A DNA stretch of 64,000 bases, from assembly GCF_016741935.1 (NCBI RefSeq), contig NZ_JAERRG010000010.1, positions 279,782 through 343,781 on the forward strand. The letters run 5' to 3'. A model generated the notes under the pieces. It had not been told where the DNA came from. It worked only from the letters and a program-made list of their open reading frames with translations, and searched no databases. Positions 56,782 through 64,000 of this stretch are shown piece by piece; the stretch's first letter is position 1, and the number at the start of each line of letters is the position of its first letter. Position numbers and translations under genes: made by a program. This stretch comes from Streptomyces endocoffeicus (lineage in GTDB: Bacteria > Actinomycetota > Actinomycetes > Streptomycetales > Streptomycetaceae).

Positions 56782-56970
56782 GTCAGAGACCCGTGACGGC
56801 CAGAGATCTGCGGTGGTCAGCGACTCGTGGTGGTCAGCGACCCGCGGTGGCCAAAGGCCCATGGCAGTCAGGGACCCATGGCGGCCAGAGACCCATGGCG
56901 GCCAGAGACCCATGGCGGTCAGAGCCCTGTGGTGGCCGGTGACCCGCGGTGGTCAGAGACCGCCCCGCTC
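56782..56970. repeat. 18-bp degenerate tandem repeats at a gene end
   Basis: About ten units of the type GGTCAGAGACCCATGGCG, including GCGGCCAGAGACCCATGGC, run to the end of the gene on the minus strand. The last copy holds its TGA (56953-56955). Several units keep TCA on the + strand, which reads TGA on the minus strand. Confidence 0.9.
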
Positions 56971-57756
56971 CCGCTCCTCCACATACGCGTTGTACGCCGC
57001 CACCTGGGCCCGCCGCGAGGTGCGCTCCACCGGCCGCAGCGCCTCGGCCCGCGCCGTGATCTCCGACGCGCTCACCGCCCCGCCGTGCTCCCGGCCGTCC
57101 CCGCCCGCCATATACGCGATCTCCACCAGCGCACCCACCCGCTGCGCCAGCTCCAGCACCCGTATGGCCCGCGGCGGATAGCCCGGGGCGAGCACCTCGC
57201 GCCCCCGCTCGGCCCGCGCCCGATACGCCTCCAGGGCCGCCTCGGCCACCGGGCCCGCCCCGGCCACGTTCAGCCGCGAGAGCACCTCCGTGGCCTCCCG
57301 CAGGGCCTCCGCCAGCTCCCGCTCGGCCTCGCTCAGCGACGGCACGTCGGCCGGCGGCGCCTCCCGCACGGCCTGACATCGCCACACCACCTCGATGTGC
57401 TGATCGCCCTCGGGCCCGGCCGCCGACACCTCGGGCACCAGACCGAGCGCCGCCCCGGTGGCGATCACCGCCTCGCCCGCGTCGAGCGCGTGGGCGTTGA
57501 ACTCCGGCGGGCCGCTCAGCCCCAGGGGATGCCCCGCTATGGGCAGCGCCACCCGCAGCCCCTTGGCCCCCAGCGCCCGCAGCCGCCCCAGCGCCAATGT
57601 GAGCCCCACCTGCGCGGACTCCCCCGGAAGTCCGGCCACCCGGTGCGACGCGTCCTCGCCCGCGATGCGATGTGCCGCCTCATCGGGGGAGACAAGTCCG
57701 GCGATAAGGGCATTTCCCCAAGCTGCGAGGCGCCCTGAACGTGGTTCATCGAGCAT
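56953..57756 (-). CDS. Conserved Streptomyces protein, unknown function
   Basis: A 267-aa soluble protein. The N-terminal half has SAQVGLTLALGRLRALGAKG, then LRVALPIAGHPLGLSGPPEF. The C-terminal half is helical (ELAEALREATEVLSRLNVAG) with RAQVAAYNAYVEERERGGL. I do not recognise a family. ATG 57756 is clear. Its 3' end is reiterated downstream. Confidence 0.8.
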   Translation of the reverse strand: MLDEPRSGRLAAWGNALIAGLVSPDEAAHRIAGEDASHRVAGLPGESAQVGLTLALGRLRALGAKGLRVALPIAGHPLGLSGPPEFNAHALDAGEAVIATGAALGLVPEVSAAGPEGDQHIEVVWRCQAVREAPPADVPSLSEAERELAEALREATEVLSRLNVAGAGPVAEAALEAYRARAERGREVLAPGYPPRAIRVLELAQRVGALVEIAYMAGGDGREHGGAVSASEITARAEALRPVERTSRRAQVAAYNAYVEERERGGL

Positions 57757-57866
57757 GGAACCAGCCTAAGGACTGTCACCGACAACGTGTGGCGTAGGTT
57801 TTCCTCAGGGGGCTGCGCCCACAGGCGCACGCACGACTCGAGACTGCAATGGGAGACAACGCGCTC

Positions 57867-58658
57867 ATGAGCGAGGTTCTGGAGCTGCTGGACGTATCGG
57901 TGGTCCGCGATGGGCGGGCTCTGGTGGACGAGGTCTCCTGGTCGATCAAAGAAGGAGAGCGCTGGGTCATCCTCGGGCCCAACGGCGCCGGCAAGACCAC
58001 CCTCCTCAACCTCGCCTCCAGCTATCTCTACCCGAGCGCCGGAACCGCCCGGATCCTCGGCGAGCAACTCGGCCGCGTCGACGTCTTCGAGCTGCGCCCC
58101 CGCGTCGGCATGGCGGGCATCGCCATGGCCGAGAAGCTGCCGCGCCGCCAGACCGTCCTGCAGACCGTCCTCACCGCCGCGTACGGCATGACGGCCCACT
58201 GGCAGGAGGACTACGACGCGGTCGACGAGACCCGCGCCCGCGCCTTCCTCGACCGCCTCGGCATGACCGAGTACCTCGACCGGAGGTTCGGCACCCTCTC
58301 CGAGGGCGAGCGCAAGCGCACCCTCATCGCCCGCGCCATGATGACCGACCCCGAGCTGCTGCTCCTCGACGAGCCCGCGGCCGGACTCGACCTCGGCGGC
58401 CGCGAGGACCTCGTCCGCCGCCTCGGACGGCTCGCCCGCGACCCGCTCGCCCCGTCGATGATCATGGTGACACATCATGTCGAGGAAATCCCCCCCGGCT
58501 TCACCCATGTTCTGATGATCCGCCAGGGGAAGGTGCTCACCGCGGGGCCGGTCGAGACCGAACTGACCTCCCGCAACCTCTCCCGCTGCTTCGGACTGCC
58601 GCTGGTCGTCGAGCGCAACGGCGACCGCTGGACCGCCCAGGGCCTGCCACTGACCTGA
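57867..58658 (+). CDS. ABC transporter ATP-binding protein
   Basis: A 263-aa ATPase with Walker A LGPNGAGKTTLLNLASS, signature LSEGERKRTLIAR and Walker B LLLLDEPAAG, and the H-loop in VTHHVEE. No permease gene is adjacent, so it is an orphan ATPase, perhaps of the ModF/Fet-like import type. ATG 57867 is chosen with GGGAG upstream; ATG 57849 would add six codons. Confidence 0.9.
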   Translation: MSEVLELLDVSVVRDGRALVDEVSWSIKEGERWVILGPNGAGKTTLLNLASSYLYPSAGTARILGEQLGRVDVFELRPRVGMAGIAMAEKLPRRQTVLQTVLTAAYGMTAHWQEDYDAVDETRARAFLDRLGMTEYLDRRFGTLSEGERKRTLIARAMMTDPELLLLDEPAAGLDLGGREDLVRRLGRLARDPLAPSMIMVTHHVEEIPPGFTHVLMIRQGKVLTAGPVETELTSRNLSRCFGLPLVVERNGDRWTAQGLPLT

Positions 58659-58740
58659 TGTCCGCCCCCTGCGCCCACCGTGCCACCGGCAGGTGATCCG
58701 CGCACTGTCCCCGGCGACTTGGGACAACTACCATGACCAT

Positions 58741-59166
58741 GTGGATCCGTGGGTGTGGTGGCTGATCGCCGCCGTAGGACTGGGTATCCCGCTCGTGCTG
58801 ACCGCGATGCCCGAATTCGGGATGGTCGCGGTCGGCGCCGTAGCCGGTGCCATCACTGACGCGCTCGGCGGCGGCATCGTGCTTCAAGTCGTCGTCTTCT
58901 GCGCCGTCTCCGTGGCATTGGTCGCCGTCGTACGCCCGATGGCGGTCCGCAGCCGCCGTCAGCAGCCCGAGCTGCGCAGCGGCATCGAGGCGCTGAAAGG
59001 CCGCCAGGCCGTCGTCCTCGAGCGCGTCGACGACGGCGGAGGCGGCCGGATCAAGCTCGCGGGCGAGGTGTGGTCCGCGCGCTCGCTCGACCCCGACCAG
59101 GCTTACGAACCAGGGCAGCAGGTCGACGTGGTGGAGATCGACGGTGCGACGGCCGTCGTCATGTAG
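58741..59166 (+). CDS. NfeD-family membrane protein
   Basis: A 141-aa protein from GTG 58741. Two or three helices (WVWWLIAAVGLGIPLVLTAM, AVSVALVAVVRPMAV) are followed by an OB-fold domain (GRQAVVLERVDDGGGGRIKL, then VDVVEIDGATAVV). NfeD proteins pair with SPFH proteins to organise membrane microdomains. The SPFH gene follows 152 bases later. Confidence 0.9.
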   Translation: MDPWVWWLIAAVGLGIPLVLTAMPEFGMVAVGAVAGAITDALGGGIVLQVVVFCAVSVALVAVVRPMAVRSRRQQPELRSGIEALKGRQAVVLERVDDGGGGRIKLAGEVWSARSLDPDQAYEPGQQVDVVEIDGATAVVM

Positions 59167-59318
59167 ACGCCGTACCGGGAGTGTCCTACCAAGAGTTGAG
59201 GACGACCCGGTTGAGCTGCGGAGTCGACCATGGATCTGACAGACTCCACCCTCGGGAACCGCCAGACTTGATCATCCCGACCATCCGAATCGCCGCATGA
59301 AGGGCACGGGGAGCCGCT

Positions 59319-60278
59319 GTGGAACCGATCATCATCGTCCTGATCATCCTGGTGGTGCTGGTCTTCATCGCACTGATCAAGACGATCCAGGTCATCCCGC
59401 AGGCCAGTGCCGCCATCGTGGAGCGTTTCGGACGCTACACACGCACGCTCAACGCGGGCCTGAACATCGTCGTCCCGTTCATCGACTCGATCCGCAACCG
59501 CGTCGACCTCCGTGAACAGGTCGTGCCCTTCCCCCCGCAGCCGGTGATCACCCAGGACAACCTGGTGGTGAACATCGACACCGTCATCTACTACCAGGTG
59601 ACCGACGCCCGCGCCGCCACCTACGAAGTGGCCAGCTACATCCAGGCGATCGAGCAGCTGACCGTCACCACCCTGCGGAACATCATCGGTGGCATGGACC
59701 TCGAGCGCACCCTGACCTCCCGCGAGGAGATCAACGCGGCGCTGCGCGGTGTCCTCGACGAGGCCACCGGCAAGTGGGGCATCCGCGTCAACCGCGTCGA
59801 GCTCAAGGCCATCGAGCCGCCGACCTCCATCCAGGACTCGATGGAGAAGCAGATGCGCGCCGACCGTGACAAGCGCGCCGCGATCCTCCAGGCCGAAGGT
59901 GTCCGGCAGTCCGAGATCCTGCGCGCGGAGGGTGAGAAGCAGTCCGCGATCCTGCGGGCCGAGGGTGAGTCCAAGGCCGCCGCGCTGCGCGCCGAGGGCG
60001 AGGCCCAGGCCATCCGTACGGTCTTCGAGTCCATCCACGCCGGAGACCCGGACCAGAAGCTGCTCTCTTACCAGTACCTCCAGATGCTGCCGAAGATCGC
60101 CGAGGGCGACGCCAACAAGCTCTGGATCGTGCCCAGCGAGATCGGCGACGCCCTCAAGGGCCTCGGCGGGGCCATGGGCAACTTCGGCCCGCTGACCGGC
60201 GGCGGAAACGGCGGCGGCACCCCCAGCGGCACCGGTAAGGAGCCCGCCCCGCGCCGCGAACAGCCCACGATCGACTGA
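59319..60278 (+). CDS. SPFH/stomatin-like membrane protein
   Basis: A 319-aa protein from GTG 59319. It has one N-terminal membrane helix (PIIIVLIILVVLVFIALIKT), an SPFH domain (SAAIVERFGRYTRTLNAGLN, then VVPFIDSIRNRVDLREQVV) and a long charged helix (KRAAILQAEGVRQSEILRAE) of repeating ILRAEGE units. It forms oligomeric scaffolds at the membrane, probably with the NfeD protein upstream. Confidence 0.92.
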   Translation: MEPIIIVLIILVVLVFIALIKTIQVIPQASAAIVERFGRYTRTLNAGLNIVVPFIDSIRNRVDLREQVVPFPPQPVITQDNLVVNIDTVIYYQVTDARAATYEVASYIQAIEQLTVTTLRNIIGGMDLERTLTSREEINAALRGVLDEATGKWGIRVNRVELKAIEPPTSIQDSMEKQMRADRDKRAAILQAEGVRQSEILRAEGEKQSAILRAEGESKAAALRAEGEAQAIRTVFESIHAGDPDQKLLSYQYLQMLPKIAEGDANKLWIVPSEIGDALKGLGGAMGNFGPLTGGGNGGGTPSGTGKEPAPRREQPTID

Positions 60279-60282
60279 ACGG

Positions 60283-60332
60283 ACGGCGGCGGGGCGGCCC
60301 CTTAGGACACGGCGGCGGGGCGGCCCCTTAGG
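60283..60332. repeat. 24-bp direct repeat after SPFH gene
   Basis: ACGGCGGCGGGGCGGCCCCT plus four bases occurs at 60283 and again at 60309. It follows the SPFH stop but does not copy its end. Confidence 0.85.
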
Positions 60333-60367
60333 GCCTTCTGTCAGGGCCTTGTGCCAGGGGATGAGAC

Positions 60368-60871
60368 TCAGGCCGGCAGCGCGAGCCACTCCGGCAGACC
60401 GTCCCGCTCCGCCGCCCCCAGCGCCAGCAGCAGCGCATCCGAAGGCGTCGGCTCGAACGGCGCCTTGAGCAGCCGCATCCCCGCCTGCTCCGGAGTCCGG
60501 TCCGCCTTACGGTGGTTGTCCTCGGCACACGAGGCCACCGTATTCAGCCAGGTGTCCCCGCCCCCGCGCGACCGCGGCACCACATGGTCCACGGTCGTCG
60601 CCCGGCGGCCGCAGTACGCGCACCGGTGCTGGTCCCTGACCAGCACCCCGCGCCGCGACCACGGGGCACGTCTTCGGAACGGCACCCGTACGTAACGGCA
60701 CAGCCGGATCACCCGCGGCAGCGGCAGATCGACGTCCGCGGCCCGCACCCGCAGCCCGGGGTGGGCGTGTTCGACGACGGCCTTGTCCTGGAGGACCAGC
60801 ACCACGGCGCGCCGCAGCGTGACCGTCGCCAGCGGCTCGAAGCTCGCGTTCAGAACCAGCGTCTCGCGCAT
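60368..60871 (-). CDS. HNH endonuclease
   Basis: A 167-aa protein from ATG 60871. RDQHRCAYCGRRATTVDHVV, then PRSRGGGDTWLNTVASC, carries the zinc Cys pairs and the catalytic HNH residues. The N-terminal part (LVLNASFEPLATVTLRRAVV) is the usual companion domain of this widespread actinobacterial family, of unclear target. It may be a repair enzyme or a domesticated nuclease. Confidence 0.9.
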   Translation of the reverse strand: MRETLVLNASFEPLATVTLRRAVVLVLQDKAVVEHAHPGLRVRAADVDLPLPRVIRLCRYVRVPFRRRAPWSRRGVLVRDQHRCAYCGRRATTVDHVVPRSRGGGDTWLNTVASCAEDNHRKADRTPEQAGMRLLKAPFEPTPSDALLLALGAAERDGLPEWLALPA

Positions 60872-60977
60872 CCCGACCACCCCCCGCATCCCGGTGTCCC
60901 GGTCCGCGCCGGAGATCGGCGGGACCGGGATCAACTCTGGCCGGGAGTGTGGCCGAGAACAACGCAATTTCGCCGCG

Positions 60978-61517
60978 TCAGCCCGCGGTCGGCACCTCGT
61001 ACTCCCCGATCAACTGGGCCCGCCCCAGCGTGTGGAACCGCAGATTGAAGCCGACCACCGCGGGCGAGGCGTCCGCGTCCGGGCCCAGCTTCTCGGCGTC
61101 CACCGCGTAGACGGTGAACACATAGCGGTGCGGACCGTCCCCGGGCGGCGGCGCGGCCCCACCGAAGTCACGGGTCCCGTAGTCGTTGCGCGCCTGTACG
61201 GCACCCTCGGGCAGGCCCGTGAAGCCACCGCTGCCCGCACCCACCGGAAGCTCGGTGACCGTGGCCGGGATGTCGAACACCACCCAGTGCCAGAACCCGC
61301 TGCCCGTCGGCGCGTCCGGGTCGAAGCAGGTGACGGCGAAACTCTTCGTCCCTTCCGGGAAACCCTCCCAGCGCAGCTGCGGAGAGGTGTTCCCCTCCGC
61401 CTGCACCTGGGCGGACTTGAGCGTGCCGCCCGGTGCCACATCGTCGCTCACCACCGTGAACGACGGCACCGGCGGATGGAAGTCGTGGGGGAGCGGGGCC
61501 CGGTTCTGCTCGGACAC
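60978..61517 (-). CDS. YbhB/YbcL PEBP-family protein
   Basis: A 179-aa protein from GTG 61517 with SPQLRWEGFPEGTKSFAVTC, then FDPDAPTGSGFWHWVVFDIP, the phosphatidylethanolamine-binding-protein signature. The ligand pocket DPDAP is intact. Function in bacteria is unknown; Raf-kinase-inhibitor similarity is only structural. It is divergent from the barstar gene over 76 bases. Confidence 0.92.
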   Translation of the reverse strand: MSEQNRAPLPHDFHPPVPSFTVVSDDVAPGGTLKSAQVQAEGNTSPQLRWEGFPEGTKSFAVTCFDPDAPTGSGFWHWVVFDIPATVTELPVGAGSGGFTGLPEGAVQARNDYGTRDFGGAAPPPGDGPHRYVFTVYAVDAEKLGPDADASPAVVGFNLRFHTLGRAQLIGEYEVPTAG

Positions 61518-61593
61518 GTCGAGAACCTCCGAAGTCGCAGTGGATCATCTCCGCGGCCAGCCTAACGAGACCGGTACCCGGCGGGCTGGCACC

Positions 61594-61929
61594 ATGGCGC
61601 CCATGACCGGCCCCACCCTCGCCCTCCACCTGCGCCTCGACGGCGTGACGGACAAGGACGGCTTCCTCGCCCGCTGCGCCCGGGACCTGCGCTTTCCCGA
61701 CTGGTACGGGCGAAATTGGGATGCCCTCGCCGACTGCGTCACCGATCTGTCCTGGTGGGCCGAGGGCGGCGAGCCCAGCGGTTGTCTGCTGGACATCCAG
61801 GGCTGGCCGGCCTTCCGCGACGCGGACCCCGACGCCGCCGCGATCGCGGCCGACATCCTGGCCGACGCGGAGGCGTACTGGGCGGCGCGGGGACGGCCCC
61901 TGGTGGTGCGCTACGACGACGGCCCCTGA
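61594..61929 (+). CDS. Barstar-family protein (orphan)
   Basis: A 111-aa protein from ATG 61594 (ATG 61603 is also possible). FPDWYGRNWDALADCVTDLS matches the barstar core. Barstar inhibits the ribonuclease barnase in the cell. I see no ribonuclease gene nearby, so the partner is elsewhere or lost. The 3' end is repeated downstream. Confidence 0.9.
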   Translation: MAPMTGPTLALHLRLDGVTDKDGFLARCARDLRFPDWYGRNWDALADCVTDLSWWAEGGEPSGCLLDIQGWPAFRDADPDAAAIAADILADAEAYWAARGRPLVVRYDDGP

Positions 61930-61958
61930 GGGCTGCGCTACGACGACGCCCCTGAGGG
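61907..61958 (+). repeat. Duplicated end of the barstar gene
   Basis: TGCGCTACGACGACGGCCCC plus TGAGGG (61907-61932), carrying the last codons and the stop, is followed by a near-identical copy at 61934-61958 with one base missing. Confidence 0.92.
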
Positions 61959-62005
61959 CACGAGGACGGCCGCTGCCGGGGGCCGCGGGGCGCCGCGCAC
62001 ACGAA

Positions 62006-62046
62006 CGCGGGGCGTGCACCGAGCCGCCCTCGGTGCACGCCCCGCG
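62006..62046. terminator. 18-bp perfect hairpin between barstar and Spo0M genes
   Basis: CGCGGGGCGTGCACCGAG and its complement pair around CCGCC, between convergent genes, so it can act on both strands. Confidence 0.92.
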
Positions 62047-62075
62047 CGGAAGTCCGGTCCGGGGAGGGGGAAACC

Positions 62076-62858
62076 TCAGAACCAGTTGCGCTTGCCGCCG
62101 ACCTGGGCGAGCCACTGGTTCAGGTACGCGGCCCAGTCGGTGTCCTGGAAGCTGGCCAGGTTCATGGTGAACGACCGGTAGGTGTCACTGCCCTCGGAGA
62201 ACAGCCCCGGCTTCTTGTCCATCTCCAGCACCACGTCCATCTCGCGGTCGTCCGCGACGAAGGTCAACTCCACCTGGTTCAGGCCCCGGTACTGCTCCGG
62301 CGCGTAGAACTCGATCTCCTGGTAGAAGGGCAGCCGCTGCCGGGTCCCACGGATGTGGCCACGCTCCAGGTCGGCGCCCTTGAACCGGAAGCCGAGGTTG
62401 CCGAAGGCATCGAGGATCGCCTGCTGGGCGGGGAGCGGATGCACATTGACCGGGTCCAGGTCGCCCGAGTCCACCGCGCGCGCGATGGCCAGCTCGGTGG
62501 TCACCCCCACGTTCATACCGGTCAGATGCCGGCCCATGAACATGGTGATCGGGGTCTCCCACGGAATCTCCAGGCCGAACTGCACCGCGTGCACCGCGCC
62601 CGGCTGCACCTCGAACGCACCGCCCAGCCGCTGCCGGGTGAACTCCACGTCCTGCTTGTACTCCTGGTCGTTGCCCTCCACCTCGACCCGCGCCTGCAGG
62701 CCGACCGAGAGCCCCTCGATCTGCTGCGCGACCGAGCCGCCCTGGATCCGGACCTCGCCCTGCACGATGCCGCCCGGGACGACGTTCTCCTCGGTCAACA
62801 CCGTCTCCACCGAAGCGCCACCGGCACCCATACTCGCGAGCAGCTTCTTGAAGCCCAT
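62076..62858 (-). CDS. Sporulation-control protein Spo0M (SporO)
   Basis: A 260-aa soluble arrestin-like protein. FKKLLASMGAGGASVETVL starts the N-terminal fold and GAVHAVQFGLEIPWETPITM is typical. ATG 62858 has GGGAGAAC upstream. Spo0M affects sporulation in Bacillus and is common in actinomycetes; the mechanism is not known. Confidence 0.92.
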   Translation of the reverse strand: MGFKKLLASMGAGGASVETVLTEENVVPGGIVQGEVRIQGGSVAQQIEGLSVGLQARVEVEGNDQEYKQDVEFTRQRLGGAFEVQPGAVHAVQFGLEIPWETPITMFMGRHLTGMNVGVTTELAIARAVDSGDLDPVNVHPLPAQQAILDAFGNLGFRFKGADLERGHIRGTRQRLPFYQEIEFYAPEQYRGLNQVELTFVADDREMDVVLEMDKKPGLFSEGSDTYRSFTMNLASFQDTDWAAYLNQWLAQVGGKRNWF

Positions 62859-63026
62859 GTTCTCCCTCTCAAGGACGCGACTGCGTCTTGACTCGATCGC
62901 ATTCGATCACTGTTGACACCTAGAAACGCGAAACAGCCATGGACGGTTCCGCGGCTCACACCCTTCCAGCGGACCGGTGCCGCCTCCAACCACCGGTTCA
63001 TATCTGTTCCACTACGCTCGGGGCGC

Positions 63027-63689
63027 GTGACAGCAGGACCTGACCGCACCCCCCTCGACCGTGCCTTCTTCGACCGGCCCGTCCTCGAGGTCGCCCCCGA
63101 CCTCCTGGGCCGCGTCCTGGTCCGGCGTACCCCGGACGGACCGATCGAATTGCGCCTGACCGAGGTCGAGGCGTACGCGGGCCCGGCGGACCCCGGCTCG
63201 CACGCCTACCGTGGCCCCACCGAGCGCAACGCCGTGATGTTCGGCCCCCCGGGGCATGCGTATGTCTACTTCACCTATGGCATGTGGCACTGCCTCAACC
63301 TGGTCTGCGGACCGGAGGGCCACGCCAGTGGGGTGCTGCTGCGCGCGGGCGAGGTGCTGCACGGCCATGAGTGGGCCCATCGGCGCAGACCGAAGGCGCG
63401 CAACGACCATGAGCTGGCCAAGGGCCCGGCCCGGCTGGCCACGGCCCTGGGCGTGGACCGCAGACTGGACGGCAGCGATGTGTGCGGGAGCCCCGATGCC
63501 CCGCTCGCCATACTCACCGGCCACCCCGCCCGGCCCGAGCAGGTGCTCAGTGGTCCGCGCACCGGTGTGGGCGGCGAGGGCGCGACCCATCCCTGGCGCT
63601 TCTGGATCGACGGCGATCCCTCGGTGAGCCCGTACCGGGCCCACACCCCGCGCCGCCGGAATGCGACGCGCCGTCAGGTCGGAACTTGA
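63027..63689 (+). CDS. DNA-3-methyladenine glycosylase (Aag/MPG type)
   Basis: A 220-aa protein from GTG 63027. LTEVEAYAGPADPGSHAYRG carries the catalytic Glu and GPPGHAYVYFTYGMWHCLNL is the family signature. It removes alkylated bases from DNA in base-excision repair. It is the last gene before the rRNA promoter. Confidence 0.92.
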   Translation: MTAGPDRTPLDRAFFDRPVLEVAPDLLGRVLVRRTPDGPIELRLTEVEAYAGPADPGSHAYRGPTERNAVMFGPPGHAYVYFTYGMWHCLNLVCGPEGHASGVLLRAGEVLHGHEWAHRRRPKARNDHELAKGPARLATALGVDRRLDGSDVCGSPDAPLAILTGHPARPEQVLSGPRTGVGGEGATHPWRFWIDGDPSVSPYRAHTPRRRNATRRQVGT

Positions 63690-64000
63690 CTCCGCTGGAC
63701 GGGACGCCTAACGTAGCCCGAGCCGCTTGAGACGGGCAGTGCTGTGGCCACGATCCCAGGATCGAGTCACCGCGGCCCCGGAGTGGCCAACCACTACGAC
63801 GACTCCCGAACAGGGTCCTGTTTCGCTGCGCGAAAATAAGGCCCGGGGCTCCGATTAGGAGCCGAGCGGGAAATTCGCTAAAGTAGTGGACACGCCGGAA
63901 GGCGCGAAAGACCCCGCTCCAGCAGGGGGCCGGAAACGGAATTCGGATCGGAAACGACCGGGAATCGGATCTGGTAAGGTTGGAAACACCGAAGGGAAGA
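63690..64000 (+). promoter_or_regulatory. rRNA operon promoter and leader region
   Basis: There is no gene here. The end of the window has two -10-like hexamers, TAAAGT (63879-63884) and TAAGGT (63975-63980), with repeated CGGAAACG/CGGATCGG motifs and GGAAACACCGAAGGGAAGA. This is like Streptomyces rrn operon leaders with several promoters. The 16S gene is expected just after 64000. The -35 boxes are weak, as is usual for such promoters. Confidence 0.8.

Noticed and set aside
63840..64000. Start of 16S rRNA inside the window
   Set aside because: The last bases resemble promoter/leader sequence; no conserved 16S 5' sequence is reached.

Overview
The window is chromosomal DNA of very high GC content from an actinomycete, almost certainly Streptomyces. 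Third codon positions are G or C nearly everywhere, GTG and TTG starts are common, and several families are typical of the genus: a chaplin, a streptophobe membrane protein, DUF397/DUF5753 regulators, a Spo0M-type sporulation protein and a mycobacterial-type FabG-FabI pair. The last 150 bases look like a Streptomyces rRNA promoter/leader, so a 16S rRNA gene should begin just beyond the right edge.

Layout. 0-5 kb: the 3' part of a giant HAMP-repeat hybrid histidine kinase with its translationally coupled coiled-coil response regulator (OsaA/OsaB-like). 4.8-8.2 kb: an Asp23/Gls24-AmaP alkaline-shock/envelope cluster whose first Asp23 gene carries a frameshift. 8.3-14.2 kb: minus-strand housekeeping genes (SDR, GH15 glycosidase, SURF1, zinc protein, DEDDh exonuclease, lipoprotein). 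14.4-18.3 kb: sterol desaturase-like protein, lysoplasmalogenase-like protein and a secreted subtilase. 18.9-24.9 kb: DUF485-ActP acetate uptake, MoaA, small proteins and TyrRS. 25-27.9 kb: the TldE/TldD pair.

28-38.2 kb is the accessory part. It holds a WhiJ-type trio (XRE/DUF5753, DUF397, divergent ATP-binding protein), a Uma2 nuclease-fold protein, and a polymorphic-toxin locus on the minus strand: SseB-like protein, helical partner, WXG-RHS giant protein with a nucleotidyltransferase-like toxin tip, then two small immunity candidates. A TnpB element sits between the partner gene and the RHS gene. The RHS gene appears broken by two single-base lesions.

38.3-48.6 kb: methyltransferase, ThuA protein, ferredoxin-MBL fusion, FabG-FabI (fatty-acid synthesis), FadR-like regulator divergent from an MFS transporter with a 38-aa partner, SixA phosphatase and SerB. 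48.7-64 kb: streptophobe, a double-FHA ABC transporter, lytic transglycosylase, GAF kinase/NarL regulator pair, chaplin, ABC ATPase, NfeD-SPFH pair, HNH nuclease, PEBP, barstar, Spo0M and 3-methyladenine glycosylase.

Two patterns cut across the window. First, at least seven intergenic sites hold tandem copies of the last codons, stop codon and first downstream bases of the adjacent gene (4.8, 13.3, 16.0, 41.3, 45.9, 56.9 and 61.9 kb). Second, four genes (asp23, RHS twice, thuA) look shifted by one base, two of these sites being in or beside G/C homopolymers. That could be real decay, slippage or sequencing error. The strongest candidates for something new are the RHS/NTase toxin module with its TnpB insertion, the iterated gene ends, and two long-range inverted repeats that may be RNA structures, upstream of moaA and of the lytic transglycosylase.
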